Source: Platerodrilus igneus
Taxonomy: Eukaryota; Arthropoda; Insecta; Coleoptera; Lycidae
Assembly: GCA_036346225.1 (NCBI GenBank)
Contig: JARFIW010001090.1
Location: 1,674,001 to 1,738,000, forward strand
DNA length: 64,000 bases
Reading direction: 5' to 3'
Part shown: piece after piece, positions 24,363 to 34,970 of the stretch
Numbering within the stretch: the first letter of the stretch is position 1
How the letters are laid out: each line of letters opens with the position of its first letter
Notes under the pieces: generated by a model
What the model saw: the letters and a program-made list of their open reading frames with translations, nothing else
Database searches by the model: none
Told to the model about the DNA's origin: nothing
Translations under genes and position numbers: made by a program

Positions 24363-25404
24363 ATCACCATTAGGTTTTCAGTCGTGGAACTGCTTAGACG
24401 CGTACCCTCATTGTTTCCTATTCGGAACTAACCTACACATTTCCCTGAAATTTGCACAACCTGCATCTATCACTATCTGAGCTAGGTTTACATCTATCTC
24501 CTTTTTCCTACCTCTGCATATTATATATCCCATACTATTCCCCAAAAATGTCTTAGAACGTATTCTGCCCTTCTGTTTCTCCTAATTCTTTTTCTACAGA
24601 TATCTTTATTCTCCTACAATTTCCATAACCTATTTGTTATTAACTTTGTCTGTCCATGCTATTATCCTCATACATCTGAATCACAACATTCCAAAAGGCG
24701 GCTACCGTTTTTCTGTCTGCTTTTCTTACTGCCCGTATTTCATAGGCATACTGTGCTATGCTCACTATATATGCCTTCAACAATTTGCTTCTTGTTCTAT
24801 GTTTGTTGCCTTTCATCATATGCGCTGTTCTTTCTTGTTAGATGTAGTTCGAGCCCCTTCAATTGTTTTACAATTAAATACCTTATTTCTCCGACATTCA
24901 GTGGTTGTGAAGGGGGGTAAGCTGCCTGTGACTACCAAGTTCCCCCAGCACTTGAGCATTTACCGCTTTAAATTTTTTCGATATATATTTTCGCACAGTT
25001 AACATTAGTTACAGATATTTCACAACCACCACCTGTAGTGTGTTTATAACAATCATCAGATTGATCTGCGCTTATTTTTTCGTCATTAGGTTTTCAGTCT
25101 TGAAACTGGTTGGACACGTACCTCCACTTATTTATATTCTGAGCCACAGTTTCCTGAAATTCCCACACAGCCTATATACAGTTCGGTTCCTCTTCTATTG
25201 TTTTCTAATTATACATCCTATTTCTCCGAGATTCAGTGGTACGTGGAGGAGGCTGCCAAGATCCCCCAACATTTAGACATGTAACGAATTTATAGTTTTC
25301 CAGTAAATCCTTTCACACAATTAACATTATTCTAGAATATTGCCCAACCAATATTAGCAGTTGCTTATAATAATCATCATGTTTAAGTACAGTTACATTT
25401 TCGT
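24363..25404 (-). repeat. two extra 3'-end modules downstream of LINE L2
   Basis: Beyond the first LINE 3' end (near 25405) the minus strand repeats the 3'-terminal sequence twice more. One end lies near 25083 (CTGAAAACCTAATGACG after GTCCAACCAGTTTCAAGAC) and one near 24363. Between them lie two copies of a roughly 200-bp unit containing TAATGTTAACTGTGCGAAAA or TAATGTTAATTGTGTGAAAG. The same three ends at the same spacing follow LINE L5 (60240-61350). Confidence 0.75.
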
Positions 25405-25411
25405 CATTAAT

Positions 25412-27341
25412 TTATCCATCTTGGGGGTGGCTGGATGCATACCTCCATTGATTTCTATTCTGAGCTAGCCCACACATTTTCCTGCAAATCCTGCAGCCTA
25501 CATCTTTCACTATCTGTGTGCAGTAGCCTAACCTAGATCTACCTCTACTTCTCTTTTTTACTATCTCTGTTTCTAATATATTCCGCACAATCACCTCGTG
25601 CCGTAGTATGTGGCCTATCATCCTGTTTCTCCTGTTTTTACCGTTTTCCACACATTTCTTTCTTCCCTTACCATTTTTGGTATCTCTCTGTTCTTAACTT
25701 TGTCTGTACACACTATCTTCATCATTCGTCTGTAGCACCATATTTCAAAGGCTTCTCCTACTGTCAAGGTTTCACATCCGTACAGTGCTGTGCTCCACAC
25801 ATATGCTTTAAGCAATCTCTTCCTTGTTTCTGTGTTTGTTGTCTTTGAACACAGTAGTTGCTTTTTCTTGTTAAATGTAGCACGACCGTGTGCTAATTTT
25901 TGTTTTATATCTTTTGTGCTTTTCCCATCTTGCGTTATTTGGTTTCCTAGGTAACAGAAATCCTTAACCTCTTGTAAGTTCTTGTTACCTATTTGTATTC
26001 TTGTTGTTGATTTATTTTCCCTTCATTCGCATTCTAGTTCTTTAGTTTTATTTTTGTCAATTTTCATACCGTGTCTCTCTGTTAGAACCGTTTTCATTTT
26101 ATCAAGAGCAGCTTCTAACCCTTCATTGCTTGGTTCTAATACCTCTATATCATCTACAAATCTAAACATATCAATTTTTTGTCCCTGCATAGTAATTCCA
26201 AACGTCCTTCTGCATTTGACAGTATTCATTGCCCCTTCAGTGTACAAATTAAAAATTAATGGGGATAGGGCACATGCCTGTCTCACCCCTTTCCTTAAGT
26301 TTACTTAACGTTTCTGCTCTAATTCTATTACCGCTATTTGCTCTTTGTATAAGCTATGTACTATTTGTCTATTCCTATAACTCATTCCAATCTTTTTGAG
26401 TATTTCGAAAATTTTTTTCCATTTTACATTGTCAAATGCTTATTCCCGATCTACAAACCCTATATACACGCTTTCCCCTTTTTCTATTGTTTTCTCCATT
26501 ATCATCCTCAGAGCTAAGATAGCCTCCCGTGTTCCCCTGTTTCGCCTAAACCCAAATTGGTCTACTCCTAGTATTTCTTCTAGTTAATATTTTTGACACG
26601 TGTGCTGTCAAACTTATTGTTCGAAAATTTTTACATCCATCCGTGCCTTTCTTTTTTATCAACCAAACTTACGAAGTAAGTTAGGTTAATAGGATCGCTA
26701 CGTCGCCGTCGTCGCCGCCGTCGTCCGTTGCACGTTTTTTTCGTTTTACAAACATTTGATATATGGATCTTGTTCAGTTTTTTACGCTGATTAAGAATCT
26801 GCTATCCATTTTTCGATATCTCATTTAGTTTTCGAGTTATTCGACTTTAAAGTCGAAATTTTGACTATGATAAACTTCACTCCAGCAAAAAATAAATAAA
26901 GTTTTAGGTTAATATCGACCTCTTGAGCATATTTTCTCATAGCTCTCATAGCTCCATACCTCCTGAACATATTTTCTCAAAGCACCAATGCTCTAAGTCG
27001 AAAGGTTTTCGAGTTATTCGACATCTTGTTTTTAATGTATATGTAATATTTATATTTTTGATAACAACATATCTGTAAGTTTGGTTAGAAGTTCTGCACA
27101 TGAGAACTTAGATTTTTTTTTAGTATAGTTACTATGATGTTACGTTTGAAATCTGTGGTTTCTCGCCTGTCTCATACATATAGTTTACAAGATGGAAAAT
27201 ACGTTCTGTTACTGCTTGCTCAGCGGCTTTTAGAGTTTCTGCTTGCACGTTATCTGTACCCGACGCCTTACCATTTTTCAGACCCTTTAATGCTAGTTCA
27301 AACTCAACTCTAAGTAGGATATCCCAAGTCATTATTTTCAA
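25412..27341 (-). pseudogene. LINE L2 reverse transcriptase and C-terminal domain, broken
   Basis: Reverse transcriptase copies LINE RNA at the nicked target. Visible minus-strand segments, in order: LKGLKNGKASGTDNVQAE (27341-27132, the RT lead-in), then RQACALSPLIFNLY and FRFVDDIEVLEPS (26286-26023). The catalytic block reads FVDD where other copies read FADD. Then come a tail rich in Trp/Cys motifs (FEIWCYRRMMKI near 25740) and GHILRHEVIVRN (25610), ending QNRNQWRYASS. Segments lie in different frames, separated by stops and by the 26659-27112 insertion, so no enzyme can be made. It resembles proteins often mislabelled craniofacial development protein 2-like in insect annotation. Confidence 0.87.
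26659..27112. mobile_element. 454-bp insertion in LINE L2, class uncertain
   Basis: The LINE sequence flanking it (CATCCGTGCC on the left, AGTATAGTTACTATGATG on the right) is contiguous in L1 at about 17690-17725, so this block is an insertion. It contains a CG-rich CGTCGCCGTCGTCGCCG stretch (26693-26728), the inverted pair AACCAAACTTAC (26661-26672) and GTAAGTTTGGTT (27075-27086), and repeated internal words (TTTTCGAGTTATTCGAC at about 26834 and 27006; CATATTTTCTCA twice). A palindrome AGTTCT...AGAACT lies just inside the right edge. It could be a MITE or a non-autonomous Helitron; the T-rich target hides any duplication. Confidence 0.55.
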
Positions 27342-28025
27342 TGTCTGATTCCTGTCCTCATGCTGTACGTTCCTCTCCTGAATATAAATTCTCTATATAT
27401 TCCTGCCATCTGGCTACTTTCTCTACCTTTTATATTTTTGCAATATGGTATTATATCCCTAAAATCGATTCTAATTAATTTGTATGCTTCGTCTGTCTTT
27501 CCTATTTCCATTTTAATTTGTACCCCTTTGCGCTTTTCATCAATCCATTGTTCTTTAGCTTTTCTGTGTTTGCAAATAATTTCCCATTTTATGGTTTTGT
27601 ATCTCTGTTTTCCTGTTTCGTTTGATTTATTTTTGTATTTTCGTCATTCTTTTATTAAATTCAGGATATCCTTTGTTATCCATAGTTTCTTATTTTCTTT
27701 TTGTATATACTCCAGACTCTGGCCGCCATGTCTAGGCTGGATTTAATGTTTTTTTCTACTTCCTAGTATCAAATATTTTTCCGATATTTTTCAGCAATTC
27801 ATTTGACTTTTTTTGAATCTTTCTTGAGTATATTTATCTTTTAGTTTCTCAAAGTCAAAGTGCCTTCTTCCGTTTATTTTTTTCAAATTTTAAATTTTAG
27901 TGCGGCCTTCATAATTACGATGTTGCGGTTAGTGTCTATATTTGCTTCCTAAACCATTGTCTAACAAAAATGTAATCTATTTGATATCTTCTATATCTTC
28001 TGGCATTTTCCACTTATATCGTTTT

Positions 28026-28493
28026 CTAGCATGATGTTGAAATAATGATGTTGAAATATGTGTTTGCGATGATTAAATTGTTCTTGTCGCAAAATTCTAT
28101 CAGACTATTTCCCCTGTCATCTCTCGTGCCTAAACCAAATGAACCTACTACGGCTCCTTCTCTAGCCTCACCTACCACTGCATTAAAATCCTCCGTAATT
28201 ATTAAATTTTCATGTTCTTTTACGTATCTTAGTATGTCTCCGATATCTTTGTAGATCGCTTCTACCTCTTTGTCACTGTAGCTAGAGATGTGCATGTATA
28301 CTTGTATTATTACTGTGTTTACCGGTTTAGATTCTAATCTAAGCATGAACATTCTTTCGTTCTTTTGTAAGTAATTTTCTACACAGTGTCCTATCTTTTT
28401 TCGCATAACTATCCCCACACCCAAATTTCTTTCCCCTGATCCTGAATGAATTACCCTGAATTCTCCATCAAAAAATCCCCCGCCTCTGTCCAC
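28026..28493 (-). pseudogene. LINE L2 AP-endonuclease domain, fragment
   Basis: A 155-codon minus-strand frame matches the exonuclease/endonuclease/phosphatase-type endonuclease of RTE LINEs, which nicks target DNA to prime reverse transcription. Visible motifs: FRVIHSGSGERNLGVG, VIIQVYMHISSYSD, NLIITEDFNAVVGE (the catalytic block, usually GDFN in the family) and NSLIEFCDKNNLIIANTYF. The N-terminus, with the catalytic Glu of the EVRW block, lies upstream outside this frame. After NTYF a 16-bp tandem duplication of ATGATGTTGAAATA type (28031-28062) shifts the frame, so the DY-containing C-terminus is lost. Confidence 0.85.
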
Positions 28494-28719
28494 TGAACTT
28501 CGATGATCCCTACTAAATCTAGTGCTAACCTATTCATTTCAATTTTCAAGTCCTCTAGCTTACCTACTTGCTTCATACTTCTAACATTCCACGCTCCGAC
28601 TCCCAAAATGTTCCCATCTCTTATACTGAAGTAGTTCCCTCGCGGAGATCCGAATGGGGGACGATTTAACTCCGGGATCTTTTACCCCAGATAATGCCAT
28701 CACGTTTATTACAATTTAA

Positions 28720-31363
28720 CCCTTTAGCTACTGGCGTGCTAAATTTAACACAAGTATTTCTATAGTATTTTATGAAAAGTAGGAACGGTATTTACCCATT
28801 GCATTGTGATGTATGAAATTTAGGACATTCATTTAAACGTATTACAAGTTGGTGGAGCCATCTATTGCGAGATTTTCGAAATTGTTACAAACAAAGTAAA
28901 GGATGCGTAGCAGAATTCTGTTCTCCATAACAGTTTCAATGGTAAAGTAGATTTCATAACAATAGCTGGTAATTACAGGCACGTGGAATTTTATTTGTGC
29001 TGAAGAAGGTTAGTAGTTGGATGTGTTTTACTTGAAGTGTTTTATCTTATTTATTTATAACGGTTGCTGTTCAAAGTCGTGTGATAAATTTAGGACATTG
29101 TGAGTCAAAGTGACAAGTGAGTAAAAAATTATTACAAGGTAATTATAACTTTCTGTTGTATTTCATGTGATATGAATTGTTTTTTTTTTAGTTTCAGAAT
29201 TAGAAATGAGTTCTAAACGACCTCTCACAGATGCAGAGCTTTTGGAGTTAATAGAAAATTTCTCGGACATCGAGGCTATGAGTGATGCTGATGACGATGG
29301 ATGGGAAGATTTTACAAACAAATCCTTGGGAGATACTGAAGGTATGACTGTTATTGTAGTAACAACTTAGATTGTTTTATAATATAAACTAACACTGTAG
29401 ATGTACTGCACGGAAGCGATGAGGAAGAGGAAGGGCTGGCTATCCCTCATAAAGTTGACAAGCCCGTAGCTTCTATGTCTACTTTGCAACCTCAACCTGG
29501 CCCAAGTGTTGGGAAGAAAACGAGTAAAGCAGATGTCTCTACATATTTAAAAAATTATGCACTCACACAGAAATCCGATATAACTTGGAAAAAGATCTAA
29601 AATTTTGAAACTCCCACAACAATAAATTGGCGTGAAGATGTCCCTAAAGAAGCTATTGAACTTGAAAGCCCTGCTTATTTTTTTATACAGTATTTCACCA
29701 ATTCCTTTTCGAACTTATGGCTTATAACACAAACTTATATGCTGTTCAAAAGGTACCCGATTTGTTCCTACAAATACCGAGGAATTAAAACGTTCGTTGG
29801 TATTCATATACTCATGGGAAATTTGCATTATCCTAGAGTTAAATTTTATTGGGATACACAACTAAATGTACCCCAAATTTCTCAAAGTATGCCTATAAAT
29901 AGGTTTTATTCTCTTCGACAACATCTCCATTTTGTCGATATAAATGAAACACACAGTAATGATCGATTTTGGAAGATTCGTCCATTATATGATCAAATAA
30001 GAAAAAAATGCTTATCTATTCCCTTGGAATCAAAACTTTGTATTGATGAGCAAATGGTGCCATTCAAGGGTCACCTAAATGTAAAACAATACGTAAAAAA
30101 CAAGCCAAAACCTTGGGGGGTAAAAATTTTTGCTCTTTGTGGTGTCAGTGGTATCATGTACGATTTCGTAATCTACCAAGGGGCTGCTACAGAACTACAT
30201 GAAGACCACATGCAAGTTTTTGGGTTGGGTGCTTCTGTAGTCTTAAAATTGGCTGAAAGGATTACAGAACCAAATTTTCAATTATACTTTGATAATTATT
30301 TCAGTAATTATAACTTACTACAATATTTACGACATCAACGTATATTTGCAACATGTACAGCAAGGATTAATAGGTTCAGTAAACCTCCACTTTCTTCTGA
30401 TACTACCATGAAGAAACTTGGACGTGGATCTGTCGAGCAAGTCGTTAGTGGTGACGGAGAAGTGGTGTTGACCAAATGGTTTGATAACAAACCAGTAACT
30501 ATGACTTCAAACTTTATGGGGGTGGGCAATATGGATAGATGCAGGAGGTGGGACAAAGCCACAAAGCAATACATTGAAGTGCCTCGTCCTGAAGTTGTAA
30601 AACATTATAATGTAAACATGGGAGGAGTCGATAAAATGGATTTCCTTATAACAATTTATAGAACTTTTATAAGGTCAAAAAAATGGACACTGCGTATGTT
30701 TACACACGGTATTGACATTGCCTTAGTCAATGCATGGGGAGAATATCGAAAGAGGGCTGCTTGTTTAGGACTTGCCAAAAAAGATACGCTTGATCTTGTT
30801 CACTTCCGCAGCTATGTAGCAGAAGTCTTAATAAAGGCCGGGAAGCCAATAAGCAAGAAACGTGGACGTCCGTCAGCAACTCCAAGCCCATTACCATCTA
30901 CTCCTTCATCATCCGGAAGAACCCCTGCCGCAACAAGGCCGTTGATGGAGGTCAGATTAGACGGTATTGACCACCTGCCTGTGGTCGACATGAATAATTA
31001 TTCGCACAGATGCAAATATCCAAGCTGCAAGGGAAAATCCGGCATTTCGTGCAAAAAAATGCAAAGTACATTTATGCCTTTCTAGAAAAAACAATTGTTT
31101 TGAGAGATATCATACAATAAAATAGAAATGCCAATATGTATTAATAAAAACTTACTTCTAAAAGAATTTTTTATATCTATTTAAAATACTAGGAAAAAAA
31201 GTCTTCTGTTCACAATGTGCTAATTTTAGCACACCTTTTACCCCAATAACTAGGGGTCTTTGAGACCCCCACAAAGCGTCAAAAAAATGCAAAAAAATTC
31301 AATAGCAAGTATACCAAATATCAAAATTTTATCTCTAAAAACGAAAAATCATGAGCGAAAGGG
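28720..31363 (+). mobile_element. piggyBac-family transposon, both ends present
   Basis: TTAA at 28716-28719 and 31364-31367 flanks a 2644-bp element whose ends read CCCTTTAGCTACTGG (left) and, on the minus strand, CCCTTTCGCTCATGA (right). Subterminal inverted sequences GCGTGCTAAATTTAACAC (left) and GTGTGCTAAAATTAGCAC (right, minus strand) extend the match. Near the right end are a palindrome GTGCTAATTTTAGCAC (31217-31232) and a hairpin GGGGTCT-TTG-AGACCCC (31253-31269). It sits in the 5' region of LINE L2. Confidence 0.95.
29206..31085 (+). pseudogene. piggyBac transposase with a 59-bp intron, lightly damaged
   Basis: The transposase cuts and pastes at TTAA. Exon 1 (29206-29341) starts MSSKRPLTDAELLELI and is acidic. 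A 59-bp intron follows (29342-29400, GTATGA...CTGTAG). The long second exon keeps the frame to 31085. All three catalytic Asp regions are visible: CIDEQMVPFKGH, YFDNYFSNYN and GGVDKMDFLI. A basic, Pro/Ser-rich stretch (KKRGRPSATPSP) precedes the C-terminal Cys-rich domain. Breaks: an in-frame TAA at 29598-29600; about 25 codons near 29706-29785 that look out of frame, with compensating shifts at both ends; and an A7 run near 31060 that shifts the frame inside the Cys-rich finger, so the frame stops at 31085. Several of these lie in A/T runs and could be sequencing errors. From 29739 the open frame is 448 codons. Confidence 0.93.
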
Positions 31364-31490
31364 TTAAGTAAGCTGTGTACTCGGGAGGTAATGTGGTGGT
31401 TTCCCGTTGCCTTCCACATTGCGGTAGTGTGTTTTAGACTGCCATGTCGACCCCTATTTTCTCTGCCAATCTAAGTACCGAAAGAAATTT

Positions 31491-31959
31491 AAAGTTATTT
31501 CAGTAGCAGCTAAACTGCATTGATTTATTTCGTTTAGCAGCAAAAATGCACTCCATTTCACTAATTTAAGTTTGCTGAACGTCACAACCTAATTTGCCGA
31601 TTTTAAGCATGATGTATTTGTGTATTTTGTTTGTGATCTAGTCAACATTGCAGTGGTTTTAAAACAATTTCTTGTGTGTCTATTTGTAGCTAAACTGCTT
31701 GCTTTAGACGCCAGGTTTATTAACAATTTTTGTTTGTCTTATGGGTTTCTACACCACCTTTAAATTAATGACATAAATCTAATGCCCCTTGAATATTTTC
31801 AGTGCTACTAAAGAGAAAAGTCGAAAGCGTGAGAGCAAATGGAACTAAATAACAAATACATTAAACTTGTCTGACGATCCCAAACGTAGTGTGAAGTAGT
31901 GACAATGTATATGCCAACTAATTCTTCGTAATATCTCCTTACTATTAAAACTAATTCTT
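31491..31959. other. non-coding spacer
   Basis: AT-rich sequence between the 5' end of LINE L2 and the Harbinger remnant; no recognised feature. Confidence 0.35.
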
Positions 31960-32445
31960 ACAGGTGTTCGCTGATTTAAAAACAAATGTAAGGAGTACAT
32001 CTAGGAATCTACTTGGGAATCAACATGCTATCGGAGGGGGACTATCAAAATCAAAACCACCATCAAAGCTAGAAAAGGGTGTGTTAAAGTTATCAATCAG
32101 ATTGTTATTGATGTTGCATCTTTAGTAGTTTAACCGTGAATTAGAGTGAAAGTTAATAATTTAATGCGCAGGAAGTTATTTTCTATATGGTTACATTTAT
32201 ACTGTGTAGAAGTGGATTATCTTGAAATGCCATAGATTATTGAAGAAGTTGAGGTTATTGAAATTCCACAACAACCGGCATCTTGTAGAAATACGTCACA
32301 ACGTAGGTTCCGTCGCCGTCGCCGCCCTGGACATTGACCCCTAATGGGTATTGCAGACGTTGTCTGTAGCAACAATAATATTTCTAGGGCCCTTAATGGC
32401 ATTGGTAGGACAATACAAGACAAGCCAGAACACGTTAATTTTAAG
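31960..32445 (+). pseudogene. Harbinger-type Myb/SANT-like (Zeste-like) protein remnant
   Basis: After an acceptor-like TTCTTACAG (about 31970) a plus-strand frame reads FADLKTNVRSTSRNL and HAIGGGLSKSKPPSKL. This resembles the end of the Myb/SANT-like DNA-binding domain and the GGG linker of the second protein encoded by Harbinger transposons. A second block at 32240-32445 has an Arg cluster (RRFRRRRRP) and a C-terminal stretch ending FMFIDSK. Stops separate the blocks. In this transposon family the DNA-binding protein helps the transposase enter the nucleus and find its sites. The assignment rests on short matches recalled by eye. Confidence 0.45.
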
Positions 32446-32825
32446 TTTATGTTTATTGATAGTAAGTAAATTATATTTCTTAGTATAGTTGTAATATTTG
32501 ATGGTTTCAGTATTAGTTTATTTCTTATTAGTATTAATTATGTTAGTGTTATAGTAGATAGTAATGATCTTTTCGTATTAGCAGTGATGTATAGGTTTCT
32601 TTTCAGACGATTAAAGCTAACAATTTTATTAAGAAAGTCTTTTGTATATATAAAGCACATAACAAGCTGCTGTTATGGTTTTTAGTAAAGAAAATGTTTA
32701 TTATTCAAAAGAGTGTGCTAACTAGTGTCTGTGGTTTAGAAACAAAAAATCTAAAATAATATTTATAAGAATATTTATTTTGCACCAAAAAATGTTTGTG
32801 TTATTTTTAATGTTTTAGCAGCGCC

Positions 32826-33120
32826 TCACCCTAAATAATTACCAAATGTGATACCATTTTCATTATAAATGTCATTCTCCACTTCGCCAAATTCAACAGT
32901 TTCAGGAAACGGAAGACTGAAATGATTGGCAACATTATGGAACATTCCACATGCGTATTTTATCCCTTTAGATATATCGGGACTACAATTCAGTGTTCTG
33001 TTTTAATAGGCATCTAAACCGCCCCTTTACTATACCATTAACTCGTTCTATTTATTGTTGTTTTAGCAGTTGTGATCTGCTTGTTAAATCTACCTTCTAA
33101 ACCTCTAATGCATCAGAAGG
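32826..33120 (-). pseudogene. Harbinger-type transposase C-terminal remnant
   Basis: The minus strand reads KGIKYACGMFHNVANHFSL and continues open to a TGA at 32826-32828. Upstream, in a shifted frame, is GIVKGRFRCLL. The pair resembles the end of a PIF/Harbinger DDE transposase (VERxNGxxKxRFRCLL then ACxxLHN). It lies opposite and convergent to the Myb/SANT-like remnant at 31960-32445, the usual two-gene arrangement of these elements. A TAA, other stops and frame changes disable it. No terminal repeats were located. Confidence 0.52.
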
Positions 33121-33218
33121 AAAGTTCCCTGAATACAAACTTTAGGTAAAAAGCACAATGACCTAGTTATGCAAAATCAGAAAACAATTAGTAATTTAAT
33201 TAGAGTATAACTTACCTT

Positions 33219-33509
33219 TTGAGAAAATTAGGTCTAGCACATAGTGATTCTTCATTTAATAAAGAACATGTTATAGAAAGAACAATTGCAAGCCACAAGG
33301 ACACTAAAATCGTACGTTCAAAACTTGTGTTTCATAAAATTTCTCCATTTATTAAAAACGAATCGGTTCCTTTAGTTGAATCCGTAATGTTGCACACAAA
33401 AATAAAAGAAATCTTAGAAGCTAATTTTATTGTATTAATAATGGACGAGTTTTCCTCGACATCAGCATGGAGACGCATCGGCAAGGATGCTAAGGTTAAC
33501 TTCAGATAA
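33219..33509 (+). CDS. unidentified 96-codon open frame
   Basis: I do not recognise this product. It reads MRKLGLAHSDSSFNKEHV at its start and ANFIVLIMDEFSSTSAWR near its end; the IMDE block is reminiscent of the first catalytic region of hAT transposases, which would fit the hAT C-terminal remnant 1 kb downstream, but flanking residues do not clearly match. It is preceded by a possible acceptor (CTTACCTTTTGAG region) and followed by frames with scattered stops. It is probably part of a decayed transposon. Confidence 0.3.
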   Translation: MRKLGLAHSDSSFNKEHVIERTIASHKDTKIVRSKLVFHKISPFIKNESVPLVESVMLHTKIKEILEANFIVLIMDEFSSTSAWRRIGKDAKVNFR

Positions 33510-34499
33510 AAAGTACATGAAAGATTTCTGCATTTTGCTAATGTCAATGTGAATATGACAGTAAATGATATTTTAGAGCATGCGTTAAAATTTTAGGTGC
33601 GTTTGGTTATAACTGCGCAAGCGATTATCCTAGAGAATATGGTGAAGGATATTTTGCAGAAATTATGTGGGTTTTCGCACTTAATACTTTGAGCAAAGTG
33701 TTATTTCAGCCGAAAATTCCATATGTTAGGGAGTGGTAATCGCTTCACAAGAAGACTTTCAACTAAACAGTTTTTAAGAGTACTTTAAATTGTTCTCAAA
33801 TTCTTCTTCGAGAGTCTCCATTTGTTACAGATGTAATAACACTGTCGAAATAATCTCGGATCCTTTGCTTACGCATGTTTTTAAAAGCGTTTTATAAATC
33901 AAGTAAGCGAACTCATACGATAGACTTAATTGCAATAAAAGATTACTGTCCGTATCACACATGCGATGGAATTTTCGCAGTCGTTTAGTTAAGATTATCC
34001 TTAAACATAGACTTAGGTTACTTGTTTGAGTTTATACTCAAAAATAAAAATTCCTGTTGTATATGCGCGTTTGCTTAACAATTTCAATTTAACTTTATTC
34101 CACAGATTTTTCTGCAATTTTTCCCCATCCCGATATATCAGTTCAAACTTTACAAATAAAGCTTGTAGGAAAACAGTGAGTACAATAAAAAATTGCTCAA
34201 ACTTTCAGCAGTACATCCAAAATATTATCAAACGCTAAAAGGTTATGTTTGAATAAAAATTCTGGAGAAAGGCTGTTATAAACAATTATTTCATAAAAGT
34301 ACGTAGCTTTTGCTTTAAATTTAGAGTAGCGATATAAAAAGAAGCGTCCAATTTAAAGTTTTTGCCCTATTGAGTAAAGTTAATATGACGTTTTTATCAA
34401 TTATTGTCTGAAAAAAACTTTTTAATTTTTCGCGCGGTATACAAAGGTGCAAACAAGAAAAAAGTAGCATAAAAAGGCTACATTGATATGTACATTTTT

Positions 34500-34695
34500 G
34501 TACAATTGTGTTCAGAACTTGCAGAAGTGGCCAAGTTTGTTATAAGTTTTTCTACCGAAAGATGCTTCTCTAGCTTAAAGTGAATAAAAATTGTCTGAGA
34601 AACACACAACCCCAAGATGGGTTCTTAGCATTGGCGTTAATGAACACAGAAAATGCTATCTTACATAATTTGAGACTTTTACCGCTCTTTAAATA
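34500..34695 (+). pseudogene. hAT transposase C-terminal dimerisation domain remnant
   Basis: The plus-strand frame reads SELAEVAKFVISFSTERCFS, a stop, then IKNCLRNTQPQDGFLALALM. This is the order of the hAT dimerisation region (STxSxERxFSxLKxIKxxLRsT..DrLsxLAllsi) found at the end of ZMYM1-like hAT transposases. One TAG interrupts it. The upstream transposase body is not readable. Confidence 0.65.
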
Positions 34696-34970
34696 AAACG
34701 CCATTAACGTTTTCCATAAAAAAAAAGTAGATGAATTTAGTTTATACCTAAATAAAACACCGTCTTTGGTGTAAATAATCTGTTATTTTGTCTACCGATT
34801 GAATTTGATTTATATTTTTATTAATAGGTTGTTTAATCGTTCTATTATCACCAGATTTTAAGTTCTGGAACTGATTGAATGCGTACCTCCATCGTTTTTA
34901 TTCTGAGCTAACATACACATCTTACTGAAATTCCTATAGCCTACATCTTTCACTATCTCTGTGCAATAGT

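Larger units (their letters stand above)
24363..31490 (-). mobile_element. RTE-like LINE copy L2, long, with nested insertions
   Basis: Reading on the minus strand from 31490 down: 5' untranslated sequence (31490-31368, then 28715-28500, split by piggyBac), an endonuclease domain (28493-28026), a linker, reverse transcriptase (about 27341-26023), the C-terminal domain (25815-25412), then three successive 3'-end modules ending near 25405, 25083 and 24363. A 454-bp insertion lies at 26659-27112. Domain content (AP endonuclease followed by RT, with no RNase H or gag-like ORF seen) and the QxDY and FADD-type motifs fit the RTE clade. Coding capacity is destroyed by stops and frame changes. Confidence 0.9.

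Noticed and set aside
24634..25276. Plus-strand frames of 78-122 codons
   Set aside because: Antisense to the LINE L2 3' modules; equivalent shadows occur opposite L5 at 60820-61146.
27360..27746. A 128-codon plus-strand hydrophobic frame resembling a membrane protein
   Set aside because: It is antisense to the LINE L2 linker, like the frame opposite L5.
29206..31085. Domesticated host piggyBac-derived gene
   Set aside because: Both terminal repeats and the TTAA duplications are present, so this is an ordinary transposon copy rather than an exapted gene.
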